The notes beneath the pieces were generated by a model. It ran no database searches and was not told where the DNA came from. It saw only the letters and a list, made by a program, of their open reading frames with translations. The translations under genes were made by a program, and so were the position numbers. This document shows positions 8,107 through 17,435 of a DNA stretch of 64,000 nt, piece after piece (within the stretch, counting starts at the first letter, position 1; every line of letters begins with the position of its first letter). Source of the stretch: Oscillospiraceae bacterium (GTDB taxonomy: Bacteria; Bacillota; Clostridia; Oscillospirales; Acutalibacteraceae); assembly GCA_902790325.1 (NCBI GenBank), contig CADARP010000015.1, positions 1 to 64,000 of the forward strand. Reading direction: 5' to 3'.

Positions 8107-8601
8107 ATGAAAAAGAAACCCGTACTGTTCCTGACCCAGGGCGCAGTGATCGCCGCGATGTACGTCGCGCTGACGCTGTTGTCCAACGCATTCGGCCTCG
8201 CAAGCGGCGTCATCCAGGTCCGCATTTCCGAGGCGCTGACCATCCTGCCCTACTTCACCCCCGCGGCGATCCCCGGCCTGTTTGTCGGCTGCCTCGTGTC
8301 CAATCTGCTTGCGGGCGGCGTCATCTGGGACGTGATCTTCGGCTCCGTTGCCACGCTGCTCGGCGCCGTGTTCACATACCTGCTGCGCAAAGTCAAATGG
8401 CTTGCGCCGGTGCCGCCGATCCTGAGCAATATGCTCATCATCCCCTTCGTTCTGCGCTACGCCTACGGCGCGCCGGACTCGCTGTGGTTCATGATGCTGA
8501 CCGTCGGCGCAGGCGAACTGATCTCGGCGGGCGTGCTGGGTATCCTGCTGCTGCTCGGTCTGGAAAAGCATCGGAACGCGATTTTTAAAAATCCACAATA
8601 A
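8107..8601 (+). CDS. queT: QueT-family queuosine precursor transporter (ECF S component)
   Basis: 164 residues with about five membrane helices and the family-like segments VIAAMYVALTLLSNAFG, IQVRISEALTILPYFTP and GCLVSNLLAGG. QueT proteins are the substrate-binding S components of energy-coupling-factor transporters that import preQ0/preQ1 or queuine; the shared energising module is normally encoded elsewhere. The preQ1-type leader directly upstream supports the assignment. The start is fixed by AAAGGAG at 8091-8096, which is also part of the aptamer. Confidence 0.88.
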   Translation: MKKKPVLFLTQGAVIAAMYVALTLLSNAFGLASGVIQVRISEALTILPYFTPAAIPGLFVGCLVSNLLAGGVIWDVIFGSVATLLGAVFTYLLRKVKWLAPVPPILSNMLIIPFVLRYAYGAPDSLWFMMLTVGAGELISAGVLGILLLLGLEKHRNAIFKNPQ

Positions 8602-8614
8602 AGGCGGAATCATC

Positions 8615-9337
8615 ATGCGTACGTTTTCCATCCTGATCTTGTGTCTCGTTCTTCTGCTGTGCGCCGCTTCGTGCGGCAAAGCGACCGAGGAGGAACCGTT
8701 CAGCGCCGCGTTCACCATCCGGCCGCCCGAGTCGCTGACGGAGGTTTTCTTCGACACGTCCTATGCCGGCAATACGCACGTGCTGCGCGACGATACGCTG
8801 GACTATGATGCGCTGCGCGCGCTGTTCATCGACAGTCTGCTCGGGAGCGAGGCGGACGGACACGCCGCGCGCTGGAGCACGTCGATTCTGTATGCGCTGG
8901 AGGGCGAGTTCACCACACAGGATGCGCAAACCATGTCGGATCTTTCGATGGAGCTGGCGCGCATAATCGGGTTCCCCGGCATGCGTGAAACGACGTCGGC
9001 CAACGCCAACGTCCATATCCGCTTTGAAAGGGCAGACGGCGCACAGGTTATTCCGTATACGGATGCGGACGGACATATCCGATCCGTGCAGATCACCGTT
9101 CCGTCTTCCTATCTGCCCGCGCAGCGCAGTGCAGCTCTGCGGCAGAGGATCATGCACGCCTGCGGTTTTTTCCACACCGCGCAGACCGCGCTCGATTCCG
9201 TTCTCGCCGAGAGGCCGGCGTCCGACCTTCGTGAGGCAGACTATATCCTGCTGAGTATTCTGTACGGCGGCGTTGAGGCCGGCGACGACAAGAAAGCGTG
9301 CCTCGCCGCATTCGAGCGATACTTTGCGGAAGAATAA
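8615..9337 (+). CDS. Lipoprotein with DUF2927-like domain
   Basis: 240 residues. The signal sequence RTFSILILCLVLLLCAASC ends in a lipobox (AASC, Cys20), so the protein should be lipid-anchored on the outer face of the membrane. The mature part shows the DUF2927-like course: a beta-alpha start, RWSTSILYALEG, and near the end LREADYILLSILYGGVEAGDD, where the family has a Asp..LLr.LYd..l..G pattern. That family lacks the zinc HExxH of true peptidases and has no known function; the assignment is tentative. AAGGCGG precedes the start. It is the last gene of the run and is followed by a strong terminator. Confidence 0.65.
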   Translation: MRTFSILILCLVLLLCAASCGKATEEEPFSAAFTIRPPESLTEVFFDTSYAGNTHVLRDDTLDYDALRALFIDSLLGSEADGHAARWSTSILYALEGEFTTQDAQTMSDLSMELARIIGFPGMRETTSANANVHIRFERADGAQVIPYTDADGHIRSVQITVPSSYLPAQRSAALRQRIMHACGFFHTAQTALDSVLAERPASDLREADYILLSILYGGVEAGDDKKACLAAFERYFAEE

Positions 9338-9351
9338 AAGACAACAGATCA

Positions 9352-9390
9352 CAACAGCCGCAGGCGGAAATCCGTCTGCGGCTGTTTTTA
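9352..9390 (+). terminator. Terminator after the lipoprotein gene
   Basis: A long perfect stem, AACAGCCGCAGGCGGA against TCCGTCTGCGGCTGTT (one G-T pair), followed by TTTTA. The reverse complement has few T residues, so it works mainly on the plus strand, although it lies between convergent genes. Confidence 0.85.
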
Positions 9391-9402
9391 TGCGGTTGTC
9401 GA

Positions 9403-9978
9403 TCAGTCCAGGATCTCGCCGTAGGTGTTCGGGGCGATCAGCGCGGCGTTCGACTCGTCGGTGTCGATGTGCATGGCGAGCGCATACTTCGTGCTCACAC
9501 GCACGACCACGTCGCCGAAGATCAGCGAGCGTTCGGGCGACTCGACCTTGACCGAAACGATCTGCTTGTCCTGCACGCCGTAGTTCGCGGCGTCCTCGGG
9601 CGTCATGTGGATGTGGCGCTTGGCGACGATCACGCCGCAGTCGATGTCCACTTCGCCCGCGGGTCCGATCAGCTTGCACGGCGCGGTGCCGGCGACGTCG
9701 CCGCTCTCACGCACGAAAATCGGCACGCCGATGGAACGCGCGTCCGAGGCGGACAGCTCCACCTGCGTTTCGGGGCGGACTGGGCCGAGGATGGACACGG
9801 CCGGAAAGCTCTTCTTCGGGCCGATGACCTGCACACGTTCCTCGCAGGCAAACTGGCCGGGCTGGGACAGATCCTTCTTCGGCGTGAGCTTGTAGCCCTT
9901 GCCGAACAGCGTTTCCAGAACTTCCTGCGTCACATGCAGGTGACGCGCCGATGTTTCGATCAATACGGGTTTGTTCAT
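9403..9978 (-). CDS. pduL: PduL-type phosphate acyltransferase
   Basis: 191 residues. Two PduL halves carry the metal-binding patterns SARHLHVT (N half) and AKRHIHMTPEDA (C half), with conserved SFPAVSILGPVR and NYGVQDKQ segments. PduL interconverts acyl-CoA and acyl phosphate (acetyl or propionyl) and replaces Pta in many Clostridia. The N terminus lacks the amphipathic encapsulation peptide of microcompartment versions, and no shell genes are nearby, so a free cytosolic role in acetate or propionate formation is likely. It is the last gene of the shape operon, 31 bp after the MinD-like gene; AAAGGAAG precedes its start. Confidence 0.9.
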   Translation of the reverse strand: MNKPVLIETSARHLHVTQEVLETLFGKGYKLTPKKDLSQPGQFACEERVQVIGPKKSFPAVSILGPVRPETQVELSASDARSIGVPIFVRESGDVAGTAPCKLIGPAGEVDIDCGVIVAKRHIHMTPEDAANYGVQDKQIVSVKVESPERSLIFGDVVVRVSTKYALAMHIDTDESNAALIAPNTYGEILD

Positions 9979-10009
9979 GAGTAGACTTCCTTTCTATTGA
10001 GAAGATTAT

Positions 10010-10741
10010 TTAAAACAAGCGAAGGCGCAGCGGTACGTTTTCGCCGTCCAGCCGGGCGGCTATGCGTTCCCATGCGCGTTTTGCGGGACTTTTTTTCGGC
10101 AGCCCCTCGCCTTTCGGCAGGCGGAACATGACCTCGGGATCCTCGGGCACAACGCCGATGAGCTGCACACCCACACGGTCGATCGCGTCGTCCACGTTGA
10201 ACAAAAAGCTGTGCTCCACGGCGGCACGGTGAAAGCGGTTGATCACGAGCCGCCGATCGGAAACGCCCTGCTCGCGCAGCGTATCCGCCGCACGTCCCGC
10301 GCTGCGCAGACAAACGCCGTCCGCCGTTGCGACCACGAGCGCGCGATCCGCCATGGCGGCTGCAAGCGCAAATTCGCCGACCACGCCGGCAGGCGCGTCG
10401 ATCAGGATATAGTCGAACCCGCCGTCATATTTTGCGATCATATCGCGCATTCCCTGCGGCGTAAAATCGCTGCTCTCATGCAGCGGCGCGGACAGCAGCG
10501 AGATGCCGTCCGTTTCGATGCAGGCACGCTCCGGCGCGCACGCGCCGCGCAGCACGTCGCCCCAGTCGAAGACGAGCGCGTCGCCCGCGCAAAACAGCAG
10601 ATCGAGACTGCGCAGTCCCAAATCGCAGTCCACCGCCAGCACGCGGCGGCCGCGGTCGCGCAGCGCACGGCACAGACCGACTGTCAGCGAGGATTTGCCG
10701 ACGCCGCCCTTGCCCGATGCGATCACGATTTTTTCTGCCAT
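10010..10741 (-). CDS. MinD/ParA-like P-loop ATPase
   Basis: 243 residues. It begins with a deviant Walker A (IVIASGKGGVGKSSLTVG, residues 5-22), followed by VDCDLGLRSLDLLF and DYILIDAPAGV, the switch regions of MinD. The C terminus (IAARLDGENVPLRLRLF) is short and basic-amphipathic, compatible with a membrane-targeting helix. MinD normally pairs with MinC and MinE or DivIVA to place the division site; none is encoded next to it. Its position right after PBP2 is the usual minD position in the Clostridial mre-mrdA-min cluster, so septum placement is the most likely role, but it is shorter than standard MinD. AAGGAGA precedes the start. Confidence 0.72.
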   Translation of the reverse strand: MAEKIVIASGKGGVGKSSLTVGLCRALRDRGRRVLAVDCDLGLRSLDLLFCAGDALVFDWGDVLRGACAPERACIETDGISLLSAPLHESSDFTPQGMRDMIAKYDGGFDYILIDAPAGVVGEFALAAAMADRALVVATADGVCLRSAGRAADTLREQGVSDRRLVINRFHRAAVEHSFLFNVDDAIDRVGVQLIGVVPEDPEVMFRLPKGEGLPKKSPAKRAWERIAARLDGENVPLRLRLF

Positions 10742-10751
10742 AAGCGTCTCC

Positions 10752-12785
10752 TTATCCGATCAATTTATTCTCCGCGGGCGCATTGCCGACCGAACCGTCG
10801 GCGGAGAAGTAGAAGTTATAGATATCCGTGGCGATCGGCAGCAGCGACGTGGACGTCGATACGCCCTCGCCCACGATGCACAGCGCGATCTCCGGATCGT
10901 CATACGGTGCGAAAGACACGAAAAACGCGTTGTTGATCTTGATGCGTCTGCCGTCGGAACCGGTCCAGACCGCCTGCGACGTACCGGTCTTGCCCGCGAC
11001 GTCCACGGGCAGCTCGCGGAAATACTTCGCGCCGTAGCCGACCTTGCAGAAGCGGTACATACCGCGCTTGACCAGCTCGAAATTCTCCTCGCGGAAGCCC
11101 GTCTTTCCCAGAACCTCCGGCACATTTTCGAGCACCGTTTCGGAGTAGTCGTAGCTCTTGATGGACTTGATAAAGTGCAGACGGTATCGCGTGCCGCCGT
11201 TGGCAATGATCGCGCAGTAGTTCGCCATCTGGATCGGCGTAAACAGGTTGCCCTGTCCGATCGCTGTCTGGACGTTGTAACCGGCGTACCACGGCTGGTT
11301 GAGCGACGCTCTGTATTCCGGGCTGTCCATCGCGCCGATCGCTTCGCTCAGCTCGATGCCCGTTTTCTGCGCAAGTCCGAGCATCGTGCGGTACTCGTTG
11401 ATCTTGGCATAGCCGAGATTCTTGCCGCAGTCGTAGAAGAACGAGTTGCATGACTCGCACAGCGCGGTGATGACATTCTGATAGGATGTGGTGTGCGCCT
11501 GTTCGCACTTGAACTTCTGTCCCAGATACGTATACGTACCGCTGCAGAACACGCGCGTATCCTCGTCGATCACGCCTTCCTCGAGCGCTGCGAGCGCAAC
11601 GGACATTTTGATCGTCGAACCGGGCTCGTACGTACTCAGAAGCGCGCGGTTATACAGCGGATTGCCGTCTTTGTTGGCTGCCAGCTTTTCGTAATCCTCG
11701 GTGTACGTGTTGTTGTCATAGGAGGGGTATGTGGCGCTCGCGAGCACCTCGCCGGTATTGACCTTGATGACCAGCGCCGCGCCGGCGGACGGGATGGGTT
11801 TGGAAATGGAATTGAGCGTCTTGCCCAGCGAATCTTGCACCACCTTTTGCAGATGCGTGTCCAGCGTCGTGATGATCGTGTTGCCCTGCTTGGGCGGCGT
11901 CATGACCGTCGAGGTTTTGCTGCCGTCCGCGTTGGTGGTGATCAGACGCTTGCCGTCCGTACCCTTGAGGTAGCTTTCCTCCGCGCTTTCGAGACCGCTC
12001 TTGCCGATCACATCGTTCATGCCGTAGCCGTCGTCCTTGCGCGCGGCGTATTCCTCGGCGCTGATGGGGCCGACGACGCCCAGAATGTGCGGTGCGATCG
12101 TACCGTCGGCATATTCACGGTAGGTGACGATCTCCGCCGTCACCCCGCGGTAATAGGCGCTGTTTTCTTTGATCTTGGCGACGAGCTTGGTGGAAACATC
12201 CTCGGCGAACGTGTACGGATAGCTCACGGAAAACGCCAGACGTTTCATCTCGTACCGCACGGACGCGATCTTGCGCGCGTCGGACGGCTTGTATTCCTCC
12301 AGGTGAAACATGTCGATCAGCGCGTCCATGCAGTTCTCCGCCGTCGCGTAGTCATTGAGGTTCAGCATATCCCGGCTCTTCATCACGGCGATGTCGTATT
12401 CCCTGTCCGGCTCGAACAGAAACACGCCGCGTTCGTTCAGAAGAATCGGCAGATTGTCCGTCCACGTCTCTTTGTTGACTTCAAACAGACGGATCAGACT
12501 GTAGATCAGCGCGTTGCGTTCGGAATCGCTCGTCGGGAACCCCGACGCCTCGAATACGACGGAGTTGCCCTGGCGGTTGGTCACGAGGGGATTTCCGTTG
12601 CGGTCGAGGATCTCGCCGCGCGTTGCGGGAATGACGGATGTGCGCGAGGAAACGGAACCGGCCGTCGCATACAGCGGCGCGTCGATGATCTGGATCTTGA
12701 ACAGTGTGCAAAAGAACAAAAGCATAATCAGGCCGAAGATCACCGCCATCGTGATGATTCTGCCTTTATTTTCGATGTTGTTCAC
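10752..12785 (-). CDS. mrdA: Penicillin-binding protein 2 (elongasome transpeptidase)
   Basis: 677 residues. One N-terminal membrane helix (about 13-33) is followed by a pedestal domain and a C-terminal transpeptidase with the three active-site motifs STIK (about 389), SCN (about 445) and KTGT (about 595). It cross-links peptidoglycan during side-wall growth, working with MreBCD and RodA; rodA is not in the window. GTG 12785 is preferred because AGAGGTG lies about 9 bases before it; the upstream in-frame GTG at 12797 overlaps that site. It belongs to the mreB-mreC-mreD-yhhN-mrdA-minD-like-pduL run. Confidence 0.9.
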   Translation of the reverse strand: MNNIENKGRIITMAVIFGLIMLLFFCTLFKIQIIDAPLYATAGSVSSRTSVIPATRGEILDRNGNPLVTNRQGNSVVFEASGFPTSDSERNALIYSLIRLFEVNKETWTDNLPILLNERGVFLFEPDREYDIAVMKSRDMLNLNDYATAENCMDALIDMFHLEEYKPSDARKIASVRYEMKRLAFSVSYPYTFAEDVSTKLVAKIKENSAYYRGVTAEIVTYREYADGTIAPHILGVVGPISAEEYAARKDDGYGMNDVIGKSGLESAEESYLKGTDGKRLITTNADGSKTSTVMTPPKQGNTIITTLDTHLQKVVQDSLGKTLNSISKPIPSAGAALVIKVNTGEVLASATYPSYDNNTYTEDYEKLAANKDGNPLYNRALLSTYEPGSTIKMSVALAALEEGVIDEDTRVFCSGTYTYLGQKFKCEQAHTTSYQNVITALCESCNSFFYDCGKNLGYAKINEYRTMLGLAQKTGIELSEAIGAMDSPEYRASLNQPWYAGYNVQTAIGQGNLFTPIQMANYCAIIANGGTRYRLHFIKSIKSYDYSETVLENVPEVLGKTGFREENFELVKRGMYRFCKVGYGAKYFRELPVDVAGKTGTSQAVWTGSDGRRIKINNAFFVSFAPYDDPEIALCIVGEGVSTSTSLLPIATDIYNFYFSADGSVGNAPAENKLIG

Positions 12786-12866
12786 AGCTTTGCACACCTC
12801 TTTTCGTCAGTGTAATGGATTTGTGCGTCCTGCACAAAAGAAGTCTGGATCATTTGTGCACCTTGT

Positions 12867-13580
12867 TCACCGCACAAACAGTAGCGACAGCGCAATCAGG
12901 TACTGCGCCGGATAGTAGGTCAGGTAGTTGAGCGCAAGGTCGATCGGGCGGTCCTTCCCCTGCCCCCAGTATGTTCCGCTCAGGATCACGTCGGAAACCG
13001 CAAACAAAACCGTGCCGGCAAAAAACAGATTCAGCGCCGTCTCCTGCCAGCCGCGGCCGAGCGCCAGACTGCCGCTGACCGCCAAAGAGGAGAACACACA
13101 GATCCCATACGCAAAAACGATCGGCTTCATTTTGCCGTATCGCAGACGCATCGGCTTTTCGAGCAGCAGATTGAATCCGCTTGCGGCTGCCGCAAGGGCG
13201 AACGGCACGATCACGTACTGCGGCCTTCCCTTCGGATAATACTGCAGCAGCAGACCGAGGATATACAGAATATGTCCGACGCCGAACACCGCCATGCCCA
13301 TGTAGGTGAAGGCGTCGTCGTGCTGCGGATAAACAAACTTCAGATCGAGCCAGAGGTCGCCCAAAAGCCCGCACAGCAGACCGAGCAGCACAAAGATCCC
13401 CGTCGGCGACACAGTGCCCGCGCGCGCGGACAGGAACCATCCGCAGCTGCCGACCGCCAGGAACAGGACAGAGACGACGGATTTGATAAATACCGCCTTC
13501 AGCGAACGCGCCCGGATCTTCTCACGAATGTACCAAACGAGGAAAACGGCGCCGACGGCACACAGAATCCAACACGGCAT
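12867..13580 (-). CDS. YhhN/TMEM86-family membrane protein (lysoplasmalogenase-like)
   Basis: 237 residues with about eight membrane helices. The family pattern is seen in GLLCGLLGDLWLDL and later FFAGTVLFAVSDVILS, which place the two conserved Asp residues in membrane helices. Characterised YhhN/TMEM86 proteins cleave the vinyl-ether bond of lysoplasmalogens. Plasmalogens are common in anaerobic Clostridia, so a lipid-turnover role is plausible. It sits between mreD and mrdA, where such a gene is not usual. The assignment is by pattern and topology. Confidence 0.75.
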   Translation of the reverse strand: MPCWILCAVGAVFLVWYIREKIRARSLKAVFIKSVVSVLFLAVGSCGWFLSARAGTVSPTGIFVLLGLLCGLLGDLWLDLKFVYPQHDDAFTYMGMAVFGVGHILYILGLLLQYYPKGRPQYVIVPFALAAAASGFNLLLEKPMRLRYGKMKPIVFAYGICVFSSLAVSGSLALGRGWQETALNLFFAGTVLFAVSDVILSGTYWGQGKDRPIDLALNYLTYYPAQYLIALSLLFVR

Positions 13581-13601
13581 GATGATACGCCCTTCCTTCC
13601 C

Positions 13602-14129
13602 TTACCGTTCCGGGAAACGCTTTTCGATTGCGCGCACCAAAAAATACAGCGGCACGGTGAACAAAAGCGAATACACGCCGGACGGGATATAAAACGTCAG
13701 GATCTTGTACGCGGCGTCGAGATGGCCGCCGATCACCATATCTTTGACGAAGCAGCAGCTTTCGTGCACAAGCAGCGACCCGCCGCACAGCAGCAGCGCC
13801 GTCAGGAAGTTGTTGCGCATGATGTGCGTGATCAGCGCGCCGCACGTAAAGGCGATCACGGTCAGCACAGCGGCGTGGAAGTTGCCGCCGCTCGGGGACG
13901 CGCAGTCCCACAGCAGTCCCGCGAACACGCCGAAAAACATGCCCGGCAGTTCGCGCTCGAACATCGCCACACAGACCACCGCCGGGATCAGCGGCATGGC
14001 ACGGATGCCGAAAAAAGACGGCAGCAAACCGACCGTGTTCTGCAGCAGAGCCGTCAGCAGCAGCCCCGCAGCCAGACACAGGCGGCGTATGTAGACGTTT
14101 TTATTGTCAAATTCCTGTTTTGCAAGCAT
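13602..14129 (-). CDS. mreD: Rod shape-determining protein MreD
   Basis: 175 residues with about five membrane helices. It has the MreD-like GIRAMPLIPAVVCVAMFERELPGMFFGVFAGLLWD region, where the conserved Glu/Gly/Asp residues around the third helix are found. MreD is the membrane part of the elongasome and links MreC to the PBP2/RodA synthase. It follows mreC with a 9-bp gap, which confirms the call despite the low conservation typical of this family. Confidence 0.88.
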   Translation of the reverse strand: MLAKQEFDNKNVYIRRLCLAAGLLLTALLQNTVGLLPSFFGIRAMPLIPAVVCVAMFERELPGMFFGVFAGLLWDCASPSGGNFHAAVLTVIAFTCGALITHIMRNNFLTALLLCGGSLLVHESCCFVKDMVIGGHLDAAYKILTFYIPSGVYSLLFTVPLYFLVRAIEKRFPER

Positions 14130-14138
14130 AGACGAACC

Positions 14139-14972
14139 TCAGCGGCTGAACTCGGTGATGATGAACACGTCGATCAGATTGTCGAAATCCACGTACGGCT
14201 GCACGATGGCGTAGGACGAGATGTTCTCCGTCGCGTCGGTGATCTCCGTCACCTCGCCGATCAGCAGATCCTTCGGGAAGATGCCGCCCGTACCGCTGGT
14301 GCAGACGATGCCGCCGGTCGACATGGCTGTCGTGCGCGTGGCGCCCGCCAGACGCACCAGTCCGTTGTCGGCGAGCGACGCGGTCGTTTCGGTATAGCCC
14401 GCCTCGCGCGTGCGGATCTCGTACGCGCTGACAAACACGGAAGGATTCAGCAGCGTGCTGACCGTGCACTGCGTCGGGCTGACCGCCGTCACGACGCCGA
14501 CCAGGTATTTTTCAAAAATCACGGGATCATTGACATGCACATCGTGCAGCGATCCGCGGTTGAGCGTCATCGAACCGTAAAGGTCGGACGCATCGGATGC
14601 GATAATGGACGCCGGACGGAATTTGTAGTCCGGGTGTTCTTCCTTGATCTCCAGGAACTTTTCGTACAGATCCACCTTCTGCTGCATCTGCTCGTAGTCC
14701 ACGACCTTCTCCCGGCTCTCGGCCAGCTTCTTCTGCAGCTCCTCCACCTGTCCCTTGTAGTACGCCGCGGAACGGAAGTGCAGGCGCAGTCTCCCCAGCT
14801 CCTCGGCCGTCCTGGCCGCGGCGCGGTTGACGGGCGTGAACACGAAGTTCACGGCGGTCGTAAACGGCGACTCGTTTTCCGTCGTCAGCGTGGCGAGGAT
14901 CGACCCGCACAACAGCACGGCAAGGACCGCCAGAAACGCCTTGAACGTGTAGCTTTTGAAAAACTCTTTCAT
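14139..14972 (-). CDS. mreC: Rod shape-determining protein MreC
   Basis: 277 residues. A short cytoplasmic start, one membrane helix (about 11-30), a coiled-coil stretch (about 70-110, KGQVEELQKKLAESREKV) and the C-terminal beta-barrel domain with ASDLYGSMTLNRGS and VVTAVSPTQCTV. MreC forms extracellular filaments that activate PBP2/RodA. It begins 6 bp after the mreB stop and precedes mreD. Confidence 0.93.
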   Translation of the reverse strand: MKEFFKSYTFKAFLAVLAVLLCGSILATLTTENESPFTTAVNFVFTPVNRAAARTAEELGRLRLHFRSAAYYKGQVEELQKKLAESREKVVDYEQMQQKVDLYEKFLEIKEEHPDYKFRPASIIASDASDLYGSMTLNRGSLHDVHVNDPVIFEKYLVGVVTAVSPTQCTVSTLLNPSVFVSAYEIRTREAGYTETTASLADNGLVRLAGATRTTAMSTGGIVCTSGTGGIFPKDLLIGEVTEITDATENISSYAIVQPYVDFDNLIDVFIITEFSR

Positions 14973-14978
14973 GTTGCG

Positions 14979-15989
14979 TTACCTTTTGGAGCCGAATTTG
15001 ACGAGCGAGCTGCTTTCGAGACAGATGCCCGTACCGTCCACGACACAGTCGAGCGGCTTTTCCGCCACAACGACGGGGATACGCGTCTGCTCGGCGATCA
15101 GTTTGTCCAGACCGCGCAGCAGCGCGCCGCCGCCGGTGAGCATGATGCCGTGGTCGATGATGTCGGACGCAAGCTCGGGCGGCGTTTTTTCCAGCGTCAT
15201 TTTGACCGATTCGACGATCGAATCGACGGAGTCCGCCAGCGCCTCGCGCACCTCCTCGGACGTGATCTCCACATGCTTGGGCAGACCGTCCATGAGGTTG
15301 CGTCCCTTGATGTGCATCGCGCCCTCGCCGTCATAGGGATAGGCAGAGCCGATCTTGACCTTGATCTCCTCGGCCGTGCGGTCGCCTACGAGCAGGTTGT
15401 ATTTCTTTTTGATATAGGCAATGATCGCCTCATCGAACGTGTTGCCCGCCACGCGGATGGAGCGCGACGTCACAATATCACCCAGCGAAATCACGGCGAC
15501 CTCCGCCGTGCCGCCGCCGATGTCCACGACCATGCTGCCCGTGGCGTCGCCGACAGGCAGTCCCGCGCCGATCGCAGCCGCCATCGGCTCCTCGATCAGG
15601 CTGATGAACTTTGCGCCGGCGCTCTTGGCCGCGTCGTAAACCGCGCGCCGCTCCACCTCCGTCACGCCGGACGGGATGCAGATCATCACGCGCGCACGGC
15701 TGAACGGCGACGCGCTGACGGCGCGTCGGATGAATGCCTTGAGCATTTCTGCCGTAATCTCAAAATCGGCGATCACGCCGTCCTTCAACGGACGCACCGC
15801 GGTGATGGAACCGGGCGTGCGGCCGATCATCTCTTTTGCCTCGGAGCCGACGGCAACCACCTTGGGCGGATTGCTGCGCTGGTCGACGGCGACAACGGAC
15901 GGCTCACGGATCACGATCCCTTTTCCTTTGACGAACACGAGTGTGTTCGCGGTACCGAGATCGATGCCGATGTCCTGTGAAAATAACAT
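14979..15989 (-). CDS. mreB: Actin-like shape-determining protein MreB
   Basis: 336 residues, the usual MreB length. Phosphate-1 ([13 protein letters not shown]), connect-1, phosphate-2 ([16 protein letters not shown]) and adenosine motifs ([15 protein letters not shown]) of the actin/Hsp70 fold are all present. It polymerises under the membrane and directs side-wall synthesis. ATG 15989 is chosen because AGGAGGAACCACC lies just upstream; the open frame extends further but without a site. It heads the shape operon and is about 61 bp from the upstream lipoprotein gene. Confidence 0.95.
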   Translation of the reverse strand: MLFSQDIGIDLGTANTLVFVKGKGIVIREPSVVAVDQRSNPPKVVAVGSEAKEMIGRTPGSITAVRPLKDGVIADFEITAEMLKAFIRRAVSASPFSRARVMICIPSGVTEVERRAVYDAAKSAGAKFISLIEEPMAAAIGAGLPVGDATGSMVVDIGGGTAEVAVISLGDIVTSRSIRVAGNTFDEAIIAYIKKKYNLLVGDRTAEEIKVKIGSAYPYDGEGAMHIKGRNLMDGLPKHVEITSEEVREALADSVDSIVESVKMTLEKTPPELASDIIDHGIMLTGGGALLRGLDKLIAEQTRIPVVVAEKPLDCVVDGTGICLESSSLVKFGSKR

Positions 15990-16050
15990 GGTGGTTCCTC
16001 CTAATGCGTTAGGATTGTGCTCGGATGCGCATAAAGCTGCGTGCAGGCGC

Positions 16051-16743
16051 TTATTTGAAACGGATTCCCTGGACGACCGAATCAATATCCGCCGCGTCGA
16101 GCTTGTCCGTTTCAACCAGGCAGTTGATGCGGCAGACCTTACCGTTTTCGGTCATGAGCAGATACGAGATCACCGTCATGTTCTGCATCTCGTACTGCGT
16201 GCGCGTTGCCGGCAGACCGTCGATCGTCACGTTCGTCTGCGTGGAGCCGCCTTCCGGCGCAACCGCCTCGATCTGGCTGTTGAGCTTTTCGACTGCGTCG
16301 CTCAACGTGCCGCCGACGTCCGTCGAGATCTGGACGCGCGCTTCGGTCGCCGTATGCAGCAAGACCATCATACCGTTGCCGAGCGGTTCCCAGCCCTGCG
16401 GGACAGCCACCTGGCAAAGGCCGTCCTCGATCGCGGTACCGTCTTCCACGACACCGGGGAATGTGACGCCGTGCGTCTGGTATTCGCCGACCTGCGCGGC
16501 GCCTGCCGTGCCGTTTTCCGTCGGTACGGTGATCGGTTTTTTATTCTGACTGTCGGTCACGATCTCGACGAGGTTGCCGTCGTTGTCGACGACCGTCACG
16601 CCGTTTGCATCGGTCATGATAACATGCTCCATGCCCTGCCGGTCCACGACGATCGTGCCGTATCGGGAATGCCGCTTGCACGCGGCAAACACGAACAAAA
16701 ACGCCAGAAGCAGGCAAAGCAGAGTGATCGTTTTTTTATGCAT
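16051..16743 (-). CDS. Putative lipoprotein, function unknown
   Basis: 230 residues. A signal sequence with lipobox (FLFVFAAC, Cys at about 21) predicts lipid anchoring. The mature part begins with a short beta hairpin region ([21 protein letters not shown]) and ends with a domain resembling PsbP/DUF1795-like folds ([20 protein letters not shown]...[12 protein letters not shown]). No catalytic motif is seen. ATG 16743 is used because AGAAAGGACAG precedes it; an upstream ATG at 16770 overlaps that site. It lies upstream of mreB on the same strand and could be part of the same transcript. Confidence 0.6.
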   Translation of the reverse strand: MHKKTITLLCLLLAFLFVFAACKRHSRYGTIVVDRQGMEHVIMTDANGVTVVDNDGNLVEIVTDSQNKKPITVPTENGTAGAAQVGEYQTHGVTFPGVVEDGTAIEDGLCQVAVPQGWEPLGNGMMVLLHTATEARVQISTDVGGTLSDAVEKLNSQIEAVAPEGGSTQTNVTIDGLPATRTQYEMQNMTVISYLLMTENGKVCRINCLVETDKLDAADIDSVVQGIRFK

Positions 16744-16784
16744 TAGTATGCCCTGTCCTTTCTCAATCAATCCGGACTGCGGAA

Positions 16785-17420
16785 TTATGCGGCGCTGTGT
16801 TTATGCTTTTTGACAGACTTCTTCTCGTCGGGTTCTCCCCATTCCACCAGAAGGAATGCGCCTGTCCACAGAAAGACCGCCGCAAACGCGCCGAACATCA
16901 GGAATCCGGCGGAGGAGATCTGGAGCGTTACGATCTTGACGAATGCGGAGACGAGCGCTTCGAGGACGCCCTCCTCCATGAAGCCGAGCCTGGCGACGTT
17001 GATCGTGCCGTCGAGATAGGGCGCGGCAAACGCCTTGAACGAACGGAACAGTCCGAAGACCGCCATGCACGCCGCGATCGACAGAAACAGAACCGGCAGT
17101 TTGCTGCGGCAGACGATGGCCACGACCGCCATGGCGATTCCCAAAAGCAGCGCGGCGCCGAGGAAAGCGCCGGACGTGATGAGCCACGGCATGGTCGCGC
17201 GCACTTCGTCGGTCATTTTGTAGTCTTTGAATCCCTCGAAGGTCGAATTCTTGCTGAAAAACAGTTGATAGATGTCGTGAATGCTGACGTGCTCGCCGAT
17301 GTAGTTGTCGGCGATCGTCACCTGGCCGACGATCTGGAACATCGGCGTGAAGATGGCGATGGGGATCACGCAGAGTCCCAGGATCACGACGACTGTTTTG
17401 TAGACAATCTTATATGCCAT
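16785..17420 (-). CDS. Membrane protein, four predicted spans, unknown
   Basis: 211 residues. Hydrophobic segments lie near residues 8-28, 78-100, 105-125 and 170-192; the region between the first two (about 30-75) should be extracellular. The C terminus is short and Lys/His-rich. No family was recognised. GGAGGGACAG precedes the start. It lies 15 bp downstream of glnS and is probably co-transcribed with it. Confidence 0.6.
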   Translation of the reverse strand: MAYKIVYKTVVVILGLCVIPIAIFTPMFQIVGQVTIADNYIGEHVSIHDIYQLFFSKNSTFEGFKDYKMTDEVRATMPWLITSGAFLGAALLLGIAMAVVAIVCRSKLPVLFLSIAACMAVFGLFRSFKAFAAPYLDGTINVARLGFMEEGVLEALVSAFVKIVTLQISSAGFLMFGAFAAVFLWTGAFLLVEWGEPDEKKSVKKHKHSAA

Positions 17421-17435
17421 GTCTGTCCCTCCGAA

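Noticed and set aside
13272-15980. A 902-codon plus-strand frame across mreB, mreC and mreD
   Set aside because: The minus strand carries complete, recognisable shape genes. The plus translation is His/Arg/Gln-rich, typical of antisense reading of GC-rich genes.
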